6,980 nt of DNA from the NCBI GenBank assembly GCA_014534155.1, contig JACVSB010000089.1, forward strand, positions 1-6,980, written 5' to 3'. Shown piece by piece: positions 1-5,954 of the stretch (the stretch's first letter is position 1; the number at the start of each line of letters is the position of its first letter). Source of the stretch: Thermoleophilia bacterium (GTDB taxonomy: Bacteria > Actinomycetota > Thermoleophilia > Gaiellales > Gaiellaceae). Below the pieces are notes generated by a model that worked only from the letters and a program-made list of their open reading frames with translations, was not told the origin of the DNA and searched no databases. A program made the position numbers and the translations under genes.

Positions 1-441
1 CGCGGGGACGTCCAGCGTCGTCACGACCTCGTTCCCGCGACGGGTGAGGCCCCGGAGCGCGTCGCCTGCGCGGTCGATCAGCGTCGAGAGGTCGGCATTC
101 GAGCCCGTCAGGTAGTCGTTCAGGGACTCCTCGAGCCCCGTGCGCGAGCGCTGGATCGTGGAGTAGCCGATCATCTGGGCGGCAAGCCCGCCGGTCGGGT
201 AGCGGCGGACGTACCAGTCCTGCCCCTGCACCCTGCGCCGCCTGTTCGCCGCGAACGGGGTCTTCCCGTCCCGGGCGAGGATGCGGCCGCGCTCGATCGT
301 GAGCTGGCGGACGACGAGGTTCGGGTTGCCCTGCCGCGCCTCGAGCTCGGGCGCCCGCCACAGCCAGTAGGTCGCCATCCCGACGAGCGCCACGAAGAGG
401 GCCGAGAAGACGAAGAAGAGGCGGCGGATCTGGGCGTTCAC
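1..441 (-). CDS. pbpA: PbpA-type class B penicillin-binding protein (transpeptidase), N-terminal part
   Basis: Partial gene: 147 codons are present and the reading frame is still open at the left edge. It starts at a GTG whose last bases form the TGA stop of rodA (GTGA overlap). Class B PBPs cross-link peptidoglycan outside the membrane and work with a SEDS polymerase such as the RodA encoded just upstream. The visible part has a short cytosolic start, one hydrophobic anchor (about residues 8-28), then the PBP dimerisation/pedestal region with RGRILARDG at 51-59 (family form R-G-x-I-x-x-x-x-G). This is followed by a GYS near 92-94, TGLE at 101-104 and TTLD at 141-144, in the order seen in mycobacterial PbpA. 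The catalytic SxxK, SxN and KTG motifs would lie to the left, outside the window. The only Shine-Dalgarno-like match is GAGG, 10 nt before the GTG, so coupled translation from rodA is likely. Identity as a class B PBP is firm; the choice of PbpA rests on operon order and the TGLE...TTLD pattern. Confidence 0.9.
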   Translation of the reverse strand, partial: MNAQIRRLFFVFSALFVALVGMATYWLWRAPELEARQGNPNLVVRQLTIERGRILARDGKTPFAANRRRRVQGQDWYVRRYPTGGLAAQMIGYSTIQRSRTGLEESLNDYLTGSNADLSTLIDRAGDALRGLTRRGNEVVTTLDVPA

Positions 442-1727
442 CGCTCAGCGGCCTCGTTTACGTGGTTCGAGACGACGAGCAGGAGCCCGACGAGGAGGAA
501 GTTGGCGACGATGCTCGACCCGCCGTAGGAGACGAAGGGGAGCGTCACGCCCGTGAGCGGGATGAGCCCGCTGACGCCGCCGATGATGATGAACGCCTGG
601 ATGGCGATCGCCGCCGCCAGCCCGGTGGCGAGGAGCTTCGAGAACCCGTCGTCGGCCGCCATCGCGATCGCGAAGCCGCGGTAGACGAAGACGAGGTAGA
701 GGAGGACGAGCGCCGCGGCGCCGGCCAGCCCGAGCTCCTGCGTGATGGCGGCGTAGATGAAGTCCGTGGACAGGTACGGGATGTACGTCGAGCCCTCCGG
801 CGTGACGAGGACCCCCCGCCCGAGGCCGGTGCCGAAGAGCCCGCCGGCAGCGATGGAGTAGATGGACTGCACGAGCTGGTAGCCCGCGTCGTGGGGGTCC
901 TGCCACGGGTCGAGCCAGATCGCGATCCGGTTGGCCACGTGGGTCGCCACGTGGTAGACGGCGTACGACCCCGCGGCGAAGAGCGCGAGGCCGACGGCGA
1001 CGTAGGCAACGCGCGCCGTGGCTACGTAGAGCATGGCCAGGAAGATCGAGAAGTAGAGGAGGCCGCCGCCGAGGTCGTTCGTCTGGAAGAGGACGAGCAT
1101 GGCGCCTCCCCAGATGAGGAGGAGCGGGCCGAAGTGCTTCGGGGAGGGGACCCCGAGCCGCCCGTAGCCCAGCGAGAGGAGCTCGCGGTTGTCGCGGAGG
1201 TACCCGGCGAGGAAGACGACGAGGAGCACTTTCGCGAACTCGCCCGGCTGCAGCCGGAGCGGCCCCGCGTCGATCCAGAGCCGCGCCCCGTTGACCGTCT
1301 CCCCGACCACCGGGAGCGCCGGCAGGACGAGGAGCGCGATCGCGGCGACGCCGAGCGTGTACTTGTACACGTCCAGCGTCCGGTGGTCGCGGAGGAAGAG
1401 GACGATGAGCGCAAAGAGGACGACGCCCGCCACGACCCACACGCCCTGGCGGAACGCGCGGTCCGGCTCGATCCGGTAGATCTCGGTCAGCCCGAGCGCA
1501 GTCAGGACGCCGGTGATCGGAAGGAGGTAGGGGTCGGCCAGCGGGAGCCGGAGCCGCAGGAGCAGGTGCGCGGCTACGAAGAGGGCGAGGAAGAAACCGG
1601 CGTAGAGGAGCGACGCCGACGAGAACTCCGGGACGTCCTGGCTGGCCAGGTAGACGGCGGCGAACCCGCAAGCCGTCACGGCGCCCACGACGACGAGGTT
1701 CGCGAGCTCGCGGTTCCGGGCGGTCAC
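438..1727 (-). CDS. rodA: RodA/FtsW-family SEDS peptidoglycan glycosyltransferase
   Basis: A polytopic inner-membrane protein of 429 aa that polymerises lipid II into glycan strands, normally with a class B PBP (here pbpA, overlapping downstream). It has about ten to twelve hydrophobic segments from residue 11 to 420. SEDS landmarks: the NGARLWID stretch at 146-153 followed by QPGEFAK at 160-166 (the family often has Ser where Gly162 is), QTNDLGGG at 215-222, WLDPWQDP at 271-278 with GYQLVQS at 282-288, GTGLGRG at 299-305, TDFIYAA at 321-327, and the C-terminal PLTGVTLPFVSYGGSS signature at 390-405. Asp273 in the extracytoplasmic loop is a candidate catalytic acid. An open frame extends 79 codons further upstream, but that segment is Arg/Pro-rich and lies inside pstP. 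I chose the GTG at 1727 because it overlaps the pstP stop (GTGA) and has a strong AGGAGG 7 nt before it. RodA rather than FtsW is inferred from the pstP-rodA-pbpA order. Confidence 0.93.
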   Translation of the reverse strand: MTARNRELANLVVVGAVTACGFAAVYLASQDVPEFSSASLLYAGFFLALFVAAHLLLRLRLPLADPYLLPITGVLTALGLTEIYRIEPDRAFRQGVWVVAGVVLFALIVLFLRDHRTLDVYKYTLGVAAIALLVLPALPVVGETVNGARLWIDAGPLRLQPGEFAKVLLVVFLAGYLRDNRELLSLGYGRLGVPSPKHFGPLLLIWGGAMLVLFQTNDLGGGLLYFSIFLAMLYVATARVAYVAVGLALFAAGSYAVYHVATHVANRIAIWLDPWQDPHDAGYQLVQSIYSIAAGGLFGTGLGRGVLVTPEGSTYIPYLSTDFIYAAITQELGLAGAAALVLLYLVFVYRGFAIAMAADDGFSKLLATGLAAAIAIQAFIIIGGVSGLIPLTGVTLPFVSYGGSSIVANFLLVGLLLVVSNHVNEAAER

Positions 1728-2938
1728 GGCACCGCCTCCTCCTCGTAGCCCGCGATCCGGCGCCGGGCGTCCTCGTAGCTCATGAGGTCGTGGTCGAACA
1801 GGCGCCGCCGCTCGCGCTCCGAGAGCTGCGCCGCGAGGAGCGGGCTCACGTAGCGAGCGCGGTAGAGCGAGATGCCGCCGCCGAGGTCGTAGGGGAGGCC
1901 CTGGTAGACGGCGACGTGCCCGTCCTCCTCGGCGCCCACGAAGTGCGCGTTCGCGAGGCCCCAAAAGGCGGCGAGGAGGAGGACGCCGAGGAAGACGAGG
2001 GCTGCCAGGGCGATGAAGACGCGCCTGGCGGAGCGGCCCTTCCGCGCACCCGGCCGCGGCGCGGCGCGCGCGCTCGCCGCCGGCCTCTCGTCGGCCCCGC
2101 CCGGGCGTTGCGCAGGCCTCTCCGGCGGAGCGACCGGGGCGAGGCCGGTCAGCGTGTCCTCGAGCTCCTGCGTGTCGCCTCGCCCGTCGGAATCGATGCG
2201 CGCCGTCTCGCCCAGGTCGGGCTCACCGTCCTCGACCGCGAAGAGCACCACGGTCACGTTGTCGTCCCCGCCGTGCCGGTTCGCGGCCTTGACAAGCGCC
2301 TTGCCGGCTGCCTCCAGCGAGCGGCTCTCGGCGAGCACGCGCAGGATCTCGTCGTCGCCGACCATCGTCGTCAGGCCGTCCGAGCAGAGGAGGTAGACGT
2401 CTCCGGGCTGCGCCTCCACCGCGCACGTGTCGACATCGACCTCGGGATCCGTGCCGAGCGCCCTCGTGATGACAGAGCGCTGCGGGTGCGCGTCCGCCTC
2501 CTCGGGTGTGAGGCGGCCGCTGCGGACGAGGTCGGCGACGAGCGAGTGGTCCTCGGTGAGCTGGTGGAGCTCGCCGTCGCGGACCCGGTAGGCGCGGGAG
2601 TCCCCGACGTGCCCGACGACGATCCGCTGTCCGCCGACGATCGCCGCCGTCACTGTCGTCCCCATCCCCGACGCTGCGGTGTCCGCGCGAGAGCGCTCGA
2701 AGATCCTCCGGTTCGCCTCCTGGATGATCGCCTGCACGCGCTCCGCCGGCTCCAGCTCGTCTGCGCCGTGGTACTCGCGGAAGACCGCGGCCGCGAGCCG
2801 GGAGGCCACCTCGCCGGCCTGCGCGCCCCCCATCCCGTCCGCTACGGCGAAGAGCGGGGGGTCGACGACGAACGAGTCCTCGTTTCGCCGCCGCTTGCGC
2901 CCGGCGTCCGTGACCCCCGCGCGCTCGCCGACCTTCAT
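1724..2938 (-). CDS. pstP: PstP-type PP2C Ser/Thr protein phosphatase, membrane-anchored
   Basis: A metal-dependent PP2C phosphatase of 404 aa that would reverse the action of Hanks-type kinases on cell-wall and division proteins. The catalytic domain covers about residues 3-237 and carries the metal-site motifs: RRNEDS (17-22, Asp21), ADGMGG (33-38, Asp34), GTT (93-95), VGDSRAY (111-117), LCSDGLT (184-190, Asp187) and DDNVTVVL (225-232, Asp226). A Pro/Ala/Arg-rich juxtamembrane linker (about 240-306), which contains several Thr residues, leads to one membrane helix (about 307-327). A short outer tail of about 75 residues follows. This is the layout of mycobacterial PstP, which is longer (about 514 aa), so linker and outer domain are compact here. 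ATG start with GGAG 7 nt upstream; it lies 13 nt after fhaB and its stop overlaps rodA. Family assignment is very secure. The function of the outer tail is unknown. Confidence 0.96.
   Translation of the reverse strand: MKVGERAGVTDAGRKRRRNEDSFVVDPPLFAVADGMGGAQAGEVASRLAAAVFREYHGADELEPAERVQAIIQEANRRIFERSRADTAASGMGTTVTAAIVGGQRIVVGHVGDSRAYRVRDGELHQLTEDHSLVADLVRSGRLTPEEADAHPQRSVITRALGTDPEVDVDTCAVEAQPGDVYLLCSDGLTTMVGDDEILRVLAESRSLEAAGKALVKAANRHGGDDNVTVVLFAVEDGEPDLGETARIDSDGRGDTQELEDTLTGLAPVAPPERPAQRPGGADERPAASARAAPRPGARKGRSARRVFIALAALVFLGVLLLAAFWGLANAHFVGAEEDGHVAVYQGLPYDLGGGISLYRARYVSPLLAAQLSERERRRLFDHDLMSYEDARRRIAGYEEEAVP
1735..1740 (-). promoter_or_regulatory. Shine-Dalgarno site of rodA
   Basis: AGGAGG on the minus strand, within an AGGAGGAGG run at 1735-1743, sits 7 nt before the GTG at 1727. 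It decides the rodA start against the much longer open frame. It lies inside the last codons of pstP. Confidence 0.8.
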
Positions 2939-2951
2939 CGGGCGGCTCCGC

Positions 2952-3419
2952 TCACGACTCGAAGCGAAGCTCCGTCTCGCCGATACGGACGGCGTCCCCG
3001 TCCCGGAGCTTCACGCGCCCGTTCATCCGCTCGCCGTTCACGAACGTCCCGTTCGTGGAGCCCAGGTCGACCAGCCAGACGCCGTCCCGTGCCGCCTCCA
3101 CCCGTGCGTGGTGCGCGGACGCGTACTCGTCGTCGGCGAGCTCCGCGGCGTTGTCCGCCGCGCGGCCGATGGTCAACGGGACGGGAGCCACGTCCAGCGC
3201 CCGTCCGCGCGCAAGCGAGGGGCTGGAGACGACGACGAGGCGCGGCGCCTCACGCGTCGTCTCGGTCGCGAGACCTGCCGCGCGCGCCTGCGCCGGGGCA
3301 AGGACGAAGCTCTCCTGGGGGACGCGAAGCTGCCGCGCCGCGGAGCGGATCACCCGCCAGATGAAGAGGTAGAGGAGGACGAGGAACGCCGCCTTCAGCC
3401 CGAGCAGGACCGCCTCCAC
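2952..3419 (-). CDS. fhaB: FhaB, membrane-anchored FHA-domain phosphothreonine reader
   Basis: A 155-aa protein, the same length as FhaB (FipA) of M. tuberculosis. FHA domains bind phosphothreonine peptides; in mycobacteria FhaB is a kinase substrate implicated in linking signalling to the division machinery. An N-terminal hydrophobic helix (about residues 4-22) ends in WRVIRSAAR, whose positive charge suggests a cytosolic remainder. A linker of about 45 residues follows, then the FHA domain (about 60-153): IGR at 84-86, SAHH at 101-104 (Ser101 and His104 fit the SxxH core), DLGSTNG at 118-124 (Asn123 in the peptide-binding position) and VNG at 127-129. The linker contains TETTRE (52-57), a candidate phosphoacceptor site. 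GTG start; AGGGG lies 6 nt upstream and overlaps the fhaA stop codon. It is spaced 9 nt from fhaA and 13 nt from pstP. Confidence 0.94.
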   Translation of the reverse strand: MEAVLLGLKAAFLVLLYLFIWRVIRSAARQLRVPQESFVLAPAQARAAGLATETTREAPRLVVVSSPSLARGRALDVAPVPLTIGRAADNAAELADDEYASAHHARVEAARDGVWLVDLGSTNGTFVNGERMNGRVKLRDGDAVRIGETELRFES

Positions 3420-3428
3420 AGGGCACCC

Positions 3429-4208
3429 CTAGAAGGGACTCTCGAAGCGGAGCTCCGTACGGCCGAGCACGACCCGGTCCGCCTCGGTCAGCTTCGCGCG
3501 CTCGACCCGCCGGCCGTTCACCTCCACGCCGTTCGTCGAGCCGAGGTCGACGATCCACCAGGCGCCGTCCTCCTGGCGGATCTCCGCGTGGCGGCGGGAC
3601 ACGTTCGCGTCCTCGAGCCGGACGTCGCACTCGCGTGAGCGGCCGAGGACGACGGTGCGGCCGCCGAGCTCGTGGCGGTCTCCGTTCACGACGATCGCGG
3701 CCGGCTTGCGCGCGAGGCCGAGGCGCTCTGCTTCCTCGGGGAGGACGGCGGCCGTCTCCGGCGCCTTGAAGATGCGCGTCTGCCCGACCTCGGGCGCGGG
3801 CTCCACGCTGGGCTCGCCGGCGGCCTGCGCAGGCGCCGTGCGCTCCTGCACCATCCGCGTCGCGATTCCGAACTCGCCGGTCGCGAGGTCGTCGTCCTCT
3901 TCCAGGAGGACGCGCGGCGTCGAGAGGAGCGCGTACCCCTCGCGGCGCGCGTGCTCCGAGAGGTAGTCGGCGAGCTCGCCGAGGAGCTCCTTCTCGGGGG
4001 GAAGGTGCTCCCGGTCCCCGGGCGAGAGGTAGAGCACGTACTCGTTCGGAACGTACACCCGCGAGACGGAAACCGTCCGGTGCTCGTCCATCTCCTTCGC
4101 GAGCTTGCGGGCGAGCTCGACCGGTTGCGCGTGCGAACGGAAGGCCCGGCCGAACGCCCCCTCCACGAGCGACTCGATCCCCCTTTCGATGCTGCGGAGC
4201 ACGCCCAT
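3429..4208 (-). CDS. fhaA: FhaA, DUF3662 plus FHA-domain protein
   Basis: A 259-aa soluble protein in the two-domain form of actinobacterial FhaA. The N-terminal FhaA-N/DUF3662 domain (about residues 1-122) has the family opening GVLRSIERGIESLVEGAFGR-type helix, then VPNEYVLYLSP at 53-63 and a DYLSEHARREGY stretch at 81-92. A Pro/Ala/Glu linker (about 123-165) includes QTRIFKAPET. The C-terminal FHA domain (about 170-257) shows LGRS (188-191), SRRH (204-207), DLGSTNG (221-227) and VNGRRV (230-235), so the phosphothreonine-binding residues Arg190, Ser204 and Asn226 are intact. In mycobacteria FhaA binds phosphorylated membrane partners, including the pseudokinase region of MviN/MurJ, to restrain wall synthesis. 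This version is about half the length of the mycobacterial protein because the long Pro/Gln/Gly linker is missing. The start is the ATG at 4208, which has GGAGG 5 nt upstream and matches the family start MG. An ATG four codons earlier (4220) is possible but lacks a good ribosome site. Confidence 0.93.
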   Translation of the reverse strand: MGVLRSIERGIESLVEGAFGRAFRSHAQPVELARKLAKEMDEHRTVSVSRVYVPNEYVLYLSPGDREHLPPEKELLGELADYLSEHARREGYALLSTPRVLLEEDDDLATGEFGIATRMVQERTAPAQAAGEPSVEPAPEVGQTRIFKAPETAAVLPEEAERLGLARKPAAIVVNGDRHELGGRTVVLGRSRECDVRLEDANVSRRHAEIRQEDGAWWIVDLGSTNGVEVNGRRVERAKLTEADRVVLGRTELRFESPF

Positions 4209-4213
4209 CGCGG

Positions 4214-4218
4214 CCTCC
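4214..4218 (-). promoter_or_regulatory. Shine-Dalgarno site deciding the fhaA start
   Basis: GGAGG on the minus strand ends 5 nt before the ATG at 4208. It overlaps the alternative upstream ATG at 4220, whose own leader is G-rich but has no clear AGGAGG-like core. Confidence 0.6.
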
Positions 4219-4240
4219 ATTCTGCCCGACCCCCGCGCCG

Positions 4241-5857
4241 CTAGCGACGTGCGCGAAGGGCGCGCGCGCCGAGCGCGAGCGTGGCGACGCAGATGCCGGG
4301 GACCATCGGCCACTCGTGGACCGTGACGCCGGCGAGCGAGGGGGCGAGGAGCGCGGCCGCGACGAATGCCGATCCCCACGCTGCGACGGCCCACGTCCCT
4401 CGCCGCAGCACCTCGGGCACGGCGAGCGCAGCGAGTGCGAAAACCGCCCCCTCGAGGGCCACGCCCGGGTACTCGACGCCCGCGCGGGCGACCGCGCGCG
4501 CGGCCGTGCCCGGATTGCTCGTAGCCGCGAGGGCAAGGCGGTCCGGGAGCGCCTCGAGCGGGAAGGGGAGCGGCAGCCGGCCGAGCGCCGCCCCCGCCGC
4601 GGCGGCCACGAAGGCGCCGGCGGCCACCCCGGTTCGCCGCGCTGCGCCTCGCGCGTGCTGGGCGGCGAGAGGGACGAGGGCGACGAGGCCGACGGCGGCG
4701 AGGGCGGGGCCCGCGGCGGGCACGAGGCCGCTCCGCGGGTCGCGCGCGAAGAGGAGGAGCCAGACCGACGCGAGGCCGACCCAGACGAGGGCGAGGCCGA
4801 GCGAGACGTTGCCCAGCGGGAGGACGGGCACCGCGAGCGCGAACGCGAGGCCCGCGCGGGGAGCGAGGAGCGCGAGGAGGCAGGCGACGAGGCCGAGCGC
4901 GGCGGGCCAGCCGCGCGGGAAGAACGGCAGGGCGAGCGCCGAGCCCGTGGCGAATGCGCAGGCCAGGGAGGCGTGGAGCGCATGCCGGCGAAGCGAGGCG
5001 AGCGAGGTCGCCGCGCGCGGCCGGCGCTCGGCGAGCGGCGCTCGCAGCGCAGGGGCGACGCGCTGGGCGGCGGGGCGCCGGCGCGGCTCCACGGCGAGCA
5101 TGCGGTCGACGAGGTTGCAGAGGTCGTCGGGGAGGTCCGGCCGGGCGCGGCGCAGCGGCTGTGCTCCCGCGCGGATCCTCCTCGCCGTCTCGACCGGCGA
5201 AGGGGCGGTGAATGGGTGCCAGCCGGCGAGCGCTTCCCAGAGGACGACCCCGAGGGCCCACACGTCGGCCGCCCCGTCGGCCGGCCGGCCGTTCAGGCGC
5301 TCCGGCGAGACGTATGCCAGCGTCCCGGGGACGTCGCCGACCGCGGTGAGGGTGTCCGCCTCCTCCATCCGGGCGAGGCCGAAGTCGAGGACGCGGACCT
5401 GCGTCTCCTCACCGTCCTCGACCATCACGTTCGCGGGCTTCACGTCCCGGTGCACGACGCCCTTCCCGTGAGCGTGAGCGAGCGCCTCCGCGACCTGGGC
5501 GGCCGCCTCGACGGCCGCTGCGTCGTCCAGCTCTCCCGAGCGGAGCGCCTCGCGCAGCGTTCGCCCGCGCACATACTCGTACGCGACGTAGACGTGCTCG
5601 TCGTCGCGGCCGAGCGCGAGCGCGCGCAGGCAGCGAGGATGCCGGAGCCGCGCGGCGGCCTCCACCTCGCGCTCGGCGCGCGAGGCGGCCTTCCCCTCCC
5701 GGCGTACGACCTTGAGCGCGACGTCGAGCGCGGTCGCCTCGTCGTGCGCGAGCCAGACGGAGCCCGAGCCGCCCGAGCCCAGCGGGCGCACGGGGCGGTA
5801 GCGGCCGAGAACGAGGGCGCGGTCGGAGCCGTCGACGGAAGCGCTTGGTCCTGGCAC
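4241..5857 (-). CDS. Hanks-type Ser/Thr protein kinase with polytopic membrane C-terminal half (no PASTA)
   Basis: A 538-aa protein, first gene of the operon. The kinase domain spans about residues 19-276 and appears catalytically complete: Gly loop GSGGSGSV (27-34), Lys49 in VALKV, helix-C Glu64, catalytic loop HRDVKPAN (136-143, Asp138 and Asn143), DFG (158-160), activation-loop Thr169 and Thr171, GTLAY (178-182), SPE (184-186) and DVWALG (198-203). It is an RD kinase with two activation-loop Thr in the position of those in PknB. A basic linker (277-292) is followed by about eight or nine hydrophobic segments: roughly 293-313, 317-333, 336-349, 351-370, 379-399, 410-427, 466-481, 488-508 and 517-533. 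There are no PASTA repeats and no large outer domain. GTG start with GGAAGAG 7 nt upstream; no earlier in-frame start was found. The stop lies 32 nt before fhaA. The kinase call is firm; the role of the membrane half is unknown. It is not clearly orthologous to PknA or PknB, so no symbol is given. Confidence 0.94.
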   Translation of the reverse strand: MPGPSASVDGSDRALVLGRYRPVRPLGSGGSGSVWLAHDEATALDVALKVVRREGKAASRAEREVEAAARLRHPRCLRALALGRDDEHVYVAYEYVRGRTLREALRSGELDDAAAVEAAAQVAEALAHAHGKGVVHRDVKPANVMVEDGEETQVRVLDFGLARMEEADTLTAVGDVPGTLAYVSPERLNGRPADGAADVWALGVVLWEALAGWHPFTAPSPVETARRIRAGAQPLRRARPDLPDDLCNLVDRMLAVEPRRRPAAQRVAPALRAPLAERRPRAATSLASLRRHALHASLACAFATGSALALPFFPRGWPAALGLVACLLALLAPRAGLAFALAVPVLPLGNVSLGLALVWVGLASVWLLLFARDPRSGLVPAAGPALAAVGLVALVPLAAQHARGAARRTGVAAGAFVAAAAGAALGRLPLPFPLEALPDRLALAATSNPGTAARAVARAGVEYPGVALEGAVFALAALAVPEVLRRGTWAVAAWGSAFVAAALLAPSLAGVTVHEWPMVPGICVATLALGARALRARR

Positions 5858-5954
5858 GGCCGTGCTCTTCCGCCGTCCGCGCCAAAGTCCTGCAAAGCGA
5901 GGGAATGGCTGATCCCGGTGTTACACTCGCAGCCGTTCTAGCCTGCGGATCGCC
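5858..5954. promoter_or_regulatory. Divergent intergenic region between the kinase operon and the plus-strand membrane protein gene
   Basis: This 97-bp gap is the only substantial noncoding stretch and must hold the start signals of both the leftward operon and the rightward gene, unless they are driven from further inside a gene. For the plus strand, TACACT at 5922-5927 fits the TAnnnT pattern of a -10 box, but I see no convincing -35 at 16-18 bp. For the minus strand, TAGAAC at 5936-5941 is a poor -10 candidate. A small imperfect dyad, GTGT-T-ACAC (5918-5926), covers the plus-strand -10 candidate and could be an operator or chance. The region contains the kinase ribosome site GGAAGAG (5865-5871). 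Promoter assignments are weak; only the divergent layout is secure. Confidence 0.45.

Noticed and set aside
1728..1964. N-terminal extension of rodA by 79 codons
   Set aside because: The added segment is Arg/Pro-rich, lies inside pstP, and would put an un-SEDS-like tail on the protein. The GTG at 1727 has a strong ribosome site and a stop/start overlap.
1790..3364. A 524-codon open frame on the plus strand opposite pstP and fhaB
   Set aside because: Its translation is Arg/Pro/Asp/Val-rich with no domain motif, and it lies antisense to two genes with complete, recognisable catalytic and binding motifs. Long antisense frames are expected at this GC content.
4209..4240. Possible terminator or internal promoter between the kinase gene and fhaA
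   Set aside because: The 32-nt gap is G-rich on the minus strand but shows no stable hairpin followed by a T run and no -10/-35 pair I can defend.
4209..5261. N-terminal extension of fhaA into the kinase gene
   Set aside because: The extension is Arg/Ala/Pro low-complexity and out of frame with the kinase. The FhaA family start is at the MGVLRSIERG segment.
4316..5941. A 541-codon plus-strand open frame opposite the kinase gene
   Set aside because: Low-complexity Arg/Gly/Glu/Ala translation with no hydrophobic or motif pattern. The minus strand here encodes an intact kinase domain.
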